Assembly (NCBI GenBank): GCA_030623035.1
Contig: JAUXFK010000102.1
Coordinates: forward strand, 1-9,789
DNA: 9,789 bases
Direction of reading: 5' to 3'
DNA from: Deltaproteobacteria bacterium
GTDB lineage: Bacteria; Desulfobacterota; UBA8473
A program made the position numbers and the translations under genes. Positions 1 to 6,732 of the stretch are shown here, one piece after another. The first letter of the stretch is position 1. Every line of letters begins with the position of its first letter. The notes below the pieces were generated by a model, which searched no databases, had not been told where the DNA came from, and worked only from the letters and a program-made list of their open reading frames with translations.

Positions 1-1
1 G

Positions 2-1189
2 TCATTCATTAAGCCGATAGACGAAATCGATCTTACATACGGCTTACTCAATGGTGAATACCCTGTTTATAACAATGAAGGGATCGAATATGGAACAAAG
101 AACAATCAATTTTTAATTTTTTCTGGCAAATCCAAGTTTTTTAACACAGTATCTATCTATTATCAACCATTTTTTAAATACTATCAGAATCTAAACAATG
201 AAGAGGAGACCGAATTTGATCTGGAAAAGGGTTACTTGAAACTCAACATTTCGAATATAGAGTTCGAAATCGGACGGGATTCACTTTGGTGGGGGCCTGG
301 ATACCATGGTTCTTTGCTGCTTTCTAATAATGCTGAGCCCTTCGATATGTTGAAAATATCTAATCCCAGACCGATCTTACTGCCTATGATGTTAAGGTAT
401 TTGGGGCCTTTCAAGGCTATATTACTTCTTTCAAAACTCGAAGATGACAGGCCAATCCTCGAGCCGTATCTCTACGGTTTAAGGTTAAACATCAAGCCCA
501 TTCCATCACTTGAGCTGGGGGTTAGCCATATTGCAATTTTCGGTGGTGAAGATGTGAGCCTTCGTCTAAGTGAAATAACGGAGATTCTATACAGCAACCA
601 AAACCTCACAGGATACAAGGAGAGTAATCAGCAATTCTCCATCGATCTTTCACTTTGGATATATAATCCAGACAAAATAGTCCCCTTTTTAAGTTCATTC
701 AAGTTTTACACAGAATTTGGTGCGGAAGATACAGGAACCCCCCCAGACCGTCGGGCATTTCTCTTCGGGATATTGTGCAGTGATCTGTTTTTAACAGGAA
801 AGGTAGACCTTCGAATCGAATATGCAGACACCAGTCCCTCTTCAGTTCCTACTGCCTGGTATCAACATACCAGTTATCCTGCCTATTATGAAGGCAGAGT
901 CTTTGGTCATCATGTAGGCAGTGATGCTGAAGACATCTTCATAAGAACGACGATCTATTTGACCGACGATCTTATTGCCGGCATAGATTTTGATTTGCAG
1001 ACACAAGGCATTAGCCGTACGATTCAGGAAGAGCATCGACAATTTGGAATCGATCTTTCCTACGATGTCTCTGATACATTTGAGATCAAGGCAATCTATA
1101 GCCTTGACAGGGTTGGTAATCTTAATTTTGTATCTGGTGAAGACAGGGATTATCAATTTACAGGCATGGAATTAAAAATCAGGTTTTGA
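2..1189 (+). CDS. Wzi-family capsule assembly outer-membrane protein (5' end missing)
   Basis: The reading frame is open from base 2, so the gene enters from the left and 395 codons are visible. A TTG at 236 lies inside the gene and is not a real start. The strongest signature is around 272-345, where the protein reads GRDSLWWGPGYHGSLLLSNN followed by AEPF. This WWGPG / SLLLSNNA block is typical of the Wzi capsule-assembly family (Caps_assemb_Wzi). The rest is alternating, aromatic-rich beta-strand sequence, and the protein ends in Phe (KIRF), the usual C-terminal signal of outer-membrane barrels recognised by Bam. In E. coli, Wzi is an outer-membrane lectin that anchors capsule at the cell surface; the same role here is inference. 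Its position directly upstream of an OPX gene fits polysaccharide export. Roughly 80-150 N-terminal residues, with the signal peptide, should lie outside the window. Confidence 0.85.
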   Translation, partial: SFIKPIDEIDLTYGLLNGEYPVYNNEGIEYGTKNNQFLIFSGKSKFFNTVSIYYQPFFKYYQNLNNEEETEFDLEKGYLKLNISNIEFEIGRDSLWWGPGYHGSLLLSNNAEPFDMLKISNPRPILLPMMLRYLGPFKAILLLSKLEDDRPILEPYLYGLRLNIKPIPSLELGVSHIAIFGGEDVSLRLSEITEILYSNQNLTGYKESNQQFSIDLSLWIYNPDKIVPFLSSFKFYTEFGAEDTGTPPDRRAFLFGILCSDLFLTGKVDLRIEYADTSPSSVPTAWYQHTSYPAYYEGRVFGHHVGSDAEDIFIRTTIYLTDDLIAGIDFDLQTQGISRTIQEEHRQFGIDLSYDVSDTFEIKAIYSLDRVGNLNFVSGEDRDYQFTGMELKIRF

Positions 1190-1316
1190 TTGTATTTATA
1201 CAGTAACTCATAAACCATAGAGACCCTCGACTTAAGTTATTAAATATATTAAAAAAAAGAGTTCTTGAAGGTTTATACGGTTTCATGATAGACTTCCTTA
1301 TAAAAGATAGTCAGTT

Positions 1317-1328
1317 GAGGAGAAAAGG
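1317..1328 (+). promoter_or_regulatory. Ribosome binding site setting the GTG start of the OPX gene
   Basis: GAGGAGAAAAGG precedes GTG 1331; the AGGAG core (1318-1322) lies 8 nt upstream of it. This good Shine-Dalgarno match supports a GTG start and a protein that begins with a proper signal sequence. Confidence 0.7.
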
Positions 1329-1330
1329 TT

Positions 1331-4267
1331 GTGAAAAATAAGGCTTTTTTACGAAACAGGTATTTTATCTCGTTATTATTTCTTTCTTTACTACTAAGCC
1401 TATCTTGCACGGATAATGATACTGTTTTTGCTCAGGATTTTCAGACAATCCGAGAGAAATCGATACTTAAGGAGAAAACCAGGCAAAAACTTACTGAGCC
1501 AGGTGATGAAGAAGAGACTTATCAAGCTATAATTCCGGCTGAGGATTTCCCCTTTCTAACCGATCTTTTTGCAGTTCCTGGTGATAGTTTTGTAGATATA
1601 GACTGGACTCCATTTTGGAAAGACGATGTCAGTAAACCTTCAAAAGTAAAGGAATTTAAAAGGTTATTAGAGAAAAAGATAGGGGAAGCACTCTTATTAA
1701 GAGAAAAAGAAAGGCCCATGCCTGAATTTGAAGCACAACAGAAGCCGATTATAACAGAAATAGAGAAAGAAAGAGAAGAGGTTAAAAAAGAAACATTAGA
1801 ATCTGTCCCTGAGAGGAAAGAGATAGCAGGGTACATAATCTATTATGGAAAAGAATCACATAACTATATTCATAAGGTCGATGTGGGAAATGTTACAAAA
1901 TATAGGATTAGGAGGTTGAATAATCATACCACCTATTTCTTTGCTGTTCAGGCATATACAAAATTTAGGGAATTCAGTGAGCTTTCCTACGAAGTGCATG
2001 CAACGCCAAAACCCGAAGAGGAGTTAATGTCAGAAATAGAAAAAGGGTTTGCCCAAGAGAAAATCCCCCAGAAAATATCAAGAAAGATAAAACAGTTTGG
2101 TTATGATTTCTTCCATTCTACTAAGGTTCCCGGCTTCACCCCTCTGGCTGATGCTCCGGTAGGTTCTGATTATATAATAGGTCCTGGAGATAGCTTTAGC
2201 GTATCCCTATGGGGAAGGATAGATGCAACATTTTCATTGGGAGTGGATAGAAATGGGGAAATAACCATGCCAAAGGTAGGAGTAATAAAGGTTTGGGGTT
2301 TAACCTTCAAAGAGCTGAAAGAAACAATTCATCATGAACTTTCAAAGTACTATTCCGGTTTCCAAATGAATATCACCATGGACAGGCTTCGAACAATCAG
2401 GATATTTCTCGTTGGAGAAGCAATGACTCCCGGAAGTTATACGCTCAGTTCTATCTCTACAGTATACAGCGCTCTTATATCAGCAGGAGGCCCCTCAAAA
2501 AAAGGGAGTATGAGGAATATCCAGCTAATTAGAAACGGAAATATTACTAAAGCGGTCGACCTCTATGATTTTCTCATAAAAGGAGATAAGAGCCAGGATG
2601 AGCGGCTTCAATCAGGTGATACGATCTTTATTCCAGTTATCGGGCATGTAGTCGGCATCACAGGAAATGTAAAGAGACCGGCAATTTATGAGATAAAGAA
2701 GGCAATAAACCTGGAAGAACTAATCATCATGTCCGGAGGGGTGACCTTCATGGGTTATCTCCAGAGGATCCAGGTTGAACGTATTTTAGGGCATCAAAAG
2801 AAGGTGGTCGTTGACTTTGATGTCTCAGTCGATTCAAAGAAAGGGGATTTATATACATTGCTTAGAGACGGGGATATGGTAAAGGTCTTTCCCATCTTCT
2901 CTAAAACGCGAAACATTGTATATTTAGAGGGCCACGTCAAACGGCCGGGGGGGTACGAGTTTAAAGAGGGCATGAAACTTCTTGACATTATCCCTTCTTT
3001 TGATGATCTCTTACCGGAGCCCTATCTGTATTATGCGGATATCACCCGATTGGTCCCCCCTGATCTCCATCCCGAGGTGCTCTCGTTTAATCTTGAAAAG
3101 CTGCTTTCAAAAGATCCATCCCAGAATATAGAATTAACAGAATACGATAAGATAACGATCTATTCTAAAGAGAGCCTAGAAACCGTACCCCATGTAACCA
3201 TTGCTGGAGAAGTTCAGAGTCCTGGCAAATATCAATTATTCAAAAACATGAAAGTGAGAGACCTCATATATACTGCAGGGAATCTGAAGCGAAGTGCCTA
3301 TATGCCGGAGGCGGAGATTACCCGATTGGTTAAAGACGATAAAAGTATTGTATCAAAGACAATGAACATCGATTTGGGTGAGGCATTGAAGGGCAACCCT
3401 GAGCACAATTTCGTGTTGTTAGAAGACGATTATCTCTTCGTTCGACAGATTCCAAAGTGGTATACAGACAAAACGGTTACATTGAAAGGGGAAGTCAAAT
3501 TTCCGGGGGTATATGCCTTCTCTAAAGGTAAGAATTTGAGTTCTGTGCTGGAAAGGGCGGGTGGCTTTACAGAATATGCCTATCTCAAAGGGGGCTTCTT
3601 CACAAGGGAATCAGCAAGGGAGGTTCAAAAAAAGAGGCTTAAGGGGTTCATTGATCGGCTGGAGGAGGATATCTTGAGTACACAGGCACGCTCTGCTGAG
3701 GCTGCAATTTCAGAGAAGGAAATCAAAGGGCTTGAGCAATCCCTGAAAGCGAAAGAACAACTTATGGAAAAGCTCAGGAAAGCCGGCATTACTGGGAGGG
3801 TGGTTATCGTCCTCGATGCTCTCGATAGGTTCAAGGGGTCTAAATATGATCTGGAACTCGAAGACGGGGACACACTCACTATACCCCCAATGCCCGGGAT
3901 TGTGAATGTCCTCGGAAGTGTCTATAATCCAACCTCTATAGTATATACAAAGGGCAAAACCGTTAACTTCTATCTCAACAAGGTTGGTGGAGCTACGCAA
4001 GATGCTGAAAAAGGGAATATATATGTAATAAAGGCTGACGGTACGGTTGTCAGCAAAACCCAGAAGAGTACATTTGGATTATCATGGGATTCGGAAGGGA
4101 AAAGATGGCTCTCTAGCGGCTTTATGTCAACCCGAATCGACCCTGGAGATACGATACTTGTTCCATCTAAAGTAACAAGGTTTGTTTGGAAAAGAGAGAT
4201 TATGGATTGGACGCAGATTCTCTACCAGATTGCAGTATCGGCCGGGGTTTTAATCGCAGCGTTCTAG
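1331..4267 (+). CDS. FN3-containing multi-SLBB polysaccharide export protein (Wza/OPX type)
   Basis: This 978-residue envelope protein should form the outer-membrane exit channel for a polysaccharide. Residues 1-25 are a signal sequence. Cys26 sits in a poor lipobox (SLS-C), while VFA at 32-34 offers a signal-peptidase I site. Residues 81-226 read as a fibronectin III fold: W92 in strand B, IAGYIIYYG in strand C, and L-N-N-H-T-T-Y-F-F-A-V-Q-A in E/F. It is interrupted at about 98-163 by a charged, helix-prone insert. The polysaccharide-export (PES) domain starts at about 279 with SDYIIGPGDSFSVSLWG. SLBB-like domains begin near 357, 439, 528, 621, 714 and 856, each with a G-x-V-x-x-P-G/A-x-Y-type motif. 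A coiled coil (764-816) separates the last two. The C-terminus has IDPGDTILVP and then a hydrophobic helix ending in AAF, as in OPX proteins that span the outer membrane with a helix. The protein is far longer than E. coli Wza (about 380 residues). The next gene is its expected inner-membrane partner. Confidence 0.9.
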   Translation: MKNKAFLRNRYFISLLFLSLLLSLSCTDNDTVFAQDFQTIREKSILKEKTRQKLTEPGDEEETYQAIIPAEDFPFLTDLFAVPGDSFVDIDWTPFWKDDVSKPSKVKEFKRLLEKKIGEALLLREKERPMPEFEAQQKPIITEIEKEREEVKKETLESVPERKEIAGYIIYYGKESHNYIHKVDVGNVTKYRIRRLNNHTTYFFAVQAYTKFREFSELSYEVHATPKPEEELMSEIEKGFAQEKIPQKISRKIKQFGYDFFHSTKVPGFTPLADAPVGSDYIIGPGDSFSVSLWGRIDATFSLGVDRNGEITMPKVGVIKVWGLTFKELKETIHHELSKYYSGFQMNITMDRLRTIRIFLVGEAMTPGSYTLSSISTVYSALISAGGPSKKGSMRNIQLIRNGNITKAVDLYDFLIKGDKSQDERLQSGDTIFIPVIGHVVGITGNVKRPAIYEIKKAINLEELIIMSGGVTFMGYLQRIQVERILGHQKKVVVDFDVSVDSKKGDLYTLLRDGDMVKVFPIFSKTRNIVYLEGHVKRPGGYEFKEGMKLLDIIPSFDDLLPEPYLYYADITRLVPPDLHPEVLSFNLEKLLSKDPSQNIELTEYDKITIYSKESLETVPHVTIAGEVQSPGKYQLFKNMKVRDLIYTAGNLKRSAYMPEAEITRLVKDDKSIVSKTMNIDLGEALKGNPEHNFVLLEDDYLFVRQIPKWYTDKTVTLKGEVKFPGVYAFSKGKNLSSVLERAGGFTEYAYLKGGFFTRESAREVQKKRLKGFIDRLEEDILSTQARSAEAAISEKEIKGLEQSLKAKEQLMEKLRKAGITGRVVIVLDALDRFKGSKYDLELEDGDTLTIPPMPGIVNVLGSVYNPTSIVYTKGKTVNFYLNKVGGATQDAEKGNIYVIKADGTVVSKTQKSTFGLSWDSEGKRWLSSGFMSTRIDPGDTILVPSKVTRFVWKREIMDWTQILYQIAVSAGVLIAAF

Positions 4268-4329
4268 CCCGTTTCCCTTTAGAAATAAACAATTTCCTTC
4301 AAGGTTAGAGAAAATGAAGAAGGTAAATC

Positions 4330-5514
4330 ATGGAAGCAAAGATGGAAGATGAAATCAATCTGCTCGATTACTGGCGGGTGATAAGAAAAAGATGGAGGAT
4401 TATCGCCCTGATCTTTGGGATATCCGTTATCATAGCATCCATTGCGAGCCTTTTTATGACCCCTATATACCAGGCCACGACCACTATTATGCCTATTGAA
4501 TCATCCGGCGGGGGTTTATCCTCTGCTTTACAAAGCATCCAGAGCCTGGAGTCCATTCCTTTTGTGGGGGGTATGGTTTCCGGTTTTGGTGGGGCCTCTG
4601 CAGACAAGTTGATAGCAGTCCTCAAGAGTAGGACATTGGCTGAGGATGTTATCCGTTCCCTTGAGCTGATTAATCTCCTGTTCAAAGACAGCCCCCAGAA
4701 ACCGCCGGCTCTTCAGACTTTTGTGAGGTCATTCACTGGTATAATCAAGATCACTGATGATCGAAAAGGACTCATCAATATATCTGTCAACTATAAGGAT
4801 CGTGAGATAGCCGCGGATATTGCCAATCAGTATACAGCATCGCTTCAGAAATTCATAAATGAAAACGCCCTTTCCATGGCGAAGAGAAACAGGATCTTCA
4901 TTGAAGATCAGTTGAACAAGGTCAAACTAGAGCTAAAGGAAGCTGAAGAGGCCATGAAAATCTTTCAGACAGATAAGAAGATTATCGCTATAGATGTCCA
5001 GACAGAGACGGCTATCAGGGCGATTGCCGAATTGAATGCTCAGATAACGGCAAGGGAGATTCAACTGGGAGTGATTAAGCAGTTCTCTACCCCAGCCAAC
5101 CCTGATGTCCTTAGTATCAATGATGAGCTTCGAGAACTGAAAAAACAGTTGGCTATGATAGAGTCAAAAGGGAATTCCCCGGAAGCCGGGATATTTCCCT
5201 CTCTCTCAGAGGCCCCAACCCTGGGTTTACAGTATATAAGGTTAAAGAGGAAAGCATTAATACAGGAGAAGGTCTTCGAACTTCTCACTCAGCAGTATGA
5301 GATAGCCAAGATCGACGAGGCTAAGGAAGATATCAATTTTCAGGTGATCGACAGGGCTATCCCACCTGAGAATCGGATAAAACCGAATCGAAGGCTCAAT
5401 GTGATGCTCGCTGGAGCAGTATCCGTATTTGTGGGCATCTTCTTCGTATTCTTCATGGATTACATAGCTAACCTAAAAGAACCCAAAAAACAGAGTGAAA
5501 AAGAGGGGACATAA
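4330..5514 (+). CDS. Wzz/GNVR chain-length determinant (PCP) protein, no kinase domain
   Basis: This 394-residue inner-membrane protein is a polysaccharide co-polymerase. Such proteins oligomerise in the periplasm, set polymer length and couple to the OPX channel. The N-terminus has the typical INLLDYWRVIRKRWR cytoplasmic stretch, then TM1 at about 24-43 and the Wzz-type TPIYQATTTIMP segment. The middle is mostly helical and coiled-coil (about 180-240 and 265-335). The GNVR-type end has YIRLKRKALIQEKVFELL, then the Pro-rich P345-P346...P352 motif just before TM2 (about 356-376). The C-terminal tail is short and charged. No Walker A or B motif and no Tyr-rich tail follow, so this is not a BY-kinase fusion; any kinase would be encoded elsewhere. 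The start at 4330 has AAGG six bases upstream; a second ATG at 4342 is possible and would remove four residues. The gene lies 62 nt after the OPX gene, probably in the same transcript. Confidence 0.9.
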   Translation: MEAKMEDEINLLDYWRVIRKRWRIIALIFGISVIIASIASLFMTPIYQATTTIMPIESSGGGLSSALQSIQSLESIPFVGGMVSGFGGASADKLIAVLKSRTLAEDVIRSLELINLLFKDSPQKPPALQTFVRSFTGIIKITDDRKGLINISVNYKDREIAADIANQYTASLQKFINENALSMAKRNRIFIEDQLNKVKLELKEAEEAMKIFQTDKKIIAIDVQTETAIRAIAELNAQITAREIQLGVIKQFSTPANPDVLSINDELRELKKQLAMIESKGNSPEAGIFPSLSEAPTLGLQYIRLKRKALIQEKVFELLTQQYEIAKIDEAKEDINFQVIDRAIPPENRIKPNRRLNVMLAGAVSVFVGIFFVFFMDYIANLKEPKKQSEKEGT

Positions 5515-5561
5515 AAAACTCGGCTTATCACCCTCAAACAATATATGGAAACAGATAGGAT

Positions 5562-6647
5562 ATGGAGGATTTTTCTTCAGTGTTTGCTGCAATAATGGCA
5601 GGTGGGCAAGGAACCAGGTTTTGGCCTAAAAGCAGAAGGTCAAAGCCGAAACAATTTTTAAGTATTATTTGCGATGAAACGATGATAAGCAATACTGTTA
5701 ACAGATTAATTCCTATAATTCCTAAAGAGAACATCTTCTCAGTTATAAATCGTTCCCACATCAATGAAATGAAAGAGCATACATCCATAATAGAAGAAAA
5801 TATTATCGTAGAGCCCATCGGCAGGAACACTGCCCCATGTATCGGACTAGCGGCTATATATATACAAAGGAAAGACCCTGAAGGAGTAATGGTTGCCTTA
5901 CCTGCGGATCATTATATAAAAGAAGAAGAATTATTTCACAAGACCCTCTTGATTGCAAAAGAAGTAGCATCAAAAAAGGGTTATCTTGTAACTCTCGGTA
6001 TAGAACCAAAGACCCCGGCAACTGGATTTGGCTACATAGAGAAAGGGGAGCCCCTTTTGCAAAAGGGTTCTAATGAAGTATTCAAAGTAAAAAGGTTTAC
6101 AGAAAAACCTGACCTCAATACTGCCTCAAAATTTTTAACAAGCGGTAACTTCCTCTGGAATAGCGGAATATTTGTTTGGAAGGTGTCCACCATCTTGGAA
6201 GAGATAAAAGCCTACCTCCCTTCTTTATATTGTGGGTTGATGGAGATAAAGGATGCTATCGGAACAAAACAGGAAAGAGATGTAATCTCAAAAGTATATT
6301 CAGATATTGAAAGTATCTCAATCGATTATGGAATTATGGAAAAATCAAATAACGCAGTAGTAATTCCCTCTGATTTTACCTGGAACGATGTGGGGACCTG
6401 GTCATCCCTTGATGAATTGATGCCAAAGGATGAAGACGGAAACATATTACAAGGAGACTGCATTGCCCTGGAAACCCGGGATACGTCGATTTTTAGTCAA
6501 GACAAACTCATAATAACTTTGGGCATAGATGGGATCGTTATTGTAGAAACAAAAGATGTGATACTCATATCGAGTAAGAATAAAACTCAAGATATAAAGA
6601 AGATATTGGAAAGACTGGAAGAGGAAGGGTTGGATAAATATCTATAA
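5562..6647 (+). CDS. manC: Mannose-1-phosphate guanylyltransferase (GDP-mannose synthesis)
   Basis: This cytoplasmic enzyme makes GDP-mannose from mannose-1-phosphate and GTP, the donor for mannose, fucose, rhamnose or colitose-type sugars. The nucleotidyltransferase signature is at residues 13-33: AGGQGTRFWPKSRRSKPKQF, with the G-G-x-G-T-R phosphate loop and K30. Further family motifs are EPIGRNTAP (84-92), LPADHY (D116), FTEKPD (179-184), FLWNSGIFVW, DYGIMEK (255-261) and WNDVGTW (274-280). At 361 residues it matches the short, monofunctional form; the C-terminal phosphomannose isomerase cupin of the bifunctional AlgA/XanB/CpsB type is absent. The start is uncertain. ATG 5562 has AGGA only one base before it, whereas GTG 5580 lies 11 nt after GGAGG (5564-5568) and would begin just before the conserved AAIMAGG strand. 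The gene lies 47 nt behind the chain-length gene, suggesting precursor supply for the same polymer. Residues around 161-169 carry a stem-loop-forming DNA stretch (see findings). Confidence 0.93.
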   Translation: MEDFSSVFAAIMAGGQGTRFWPKSRRSKPKQFLSIICDETMISNTVNRLIPIIPKENIFSVINRSHINEMKEHTSIIEENIIVEPIGRNTAPCIGLAAIYIQRKDPEGVMVALPADHYIKEEELFHKTLLIAKEVASKKGYLVTLGIEPKTPATGFGYIEKGEPLLQKGSNEVFKVKRFTEKPDLNTASKFLTSGNFLWNSGIFVWKVSTILEEIKAYLPSLYCGLMEIKDAIGTKQERDVISKVYSDIESISIDYGIMEKSNNAVVIPSDFTWNDVGTWSSLDELMPKDEDGNILQGDCIALETRDTSIFSQDKLIITLGIDGIVIVETKDVILISSKNKTQDIKKILERLEEEGLDKYL

Positions 6648-6692
6648 AAATGATACCAAAAAATCTATTCGACAAAACGAGTTGGGATCTGG

Positions 6693-6707
6693 ACAACAGA
6701 CTGTTGT
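6693..6707. promoter_or_regulatory. Perfect 7-1-7 dyad, possible operator
   Basis: ACAACAG-A-CTGTTGT is perfectly symmetric and lies 25 bases upstream of the ATG of the following gene, between it and the guanylyltransferase stop. The size suits a dimeric repressor site. No convincing -35/-10 pair was seen next to it, and as RNA it could form only a short hairpin. A regulatory role is inference. Confidence 0.25.
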
Positions 6708-6732
6708 AAAGAGGGAAGAGGATAAAGGGGGT

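Noticed and set aside
738..744. C7 run in the Wzi-like gene, and a similar G7 run at 2947-2953 in the OPX gene, as phase-variation tracts
   Set aside because: Both genes are in frame, runs of seven are short for slippage switching, and similar runs of six to seven occur in other genes here.
236..1189. A gene starting at TTG 236
   Set aside because: The same frame is open back to base 2 and encodes matching beta-strand sequence, so 236 is internal to a gene that begins outside the window.
1186..1214. A plus-strand promoter TTGATT-17-CATAAA before the OPX gene
   Set aside because: Only four of six positions match in each box, and it overlaps the stop codon of the preceding gene; too weak to report as a feature.
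3620..3780. Coiled coil between the last two SLBB domains as a novel insertion
   Set aside because: From memory, long multi-SLBB export proteins commonly carry such a helical segment at this place, so it was described but not flagged as new.
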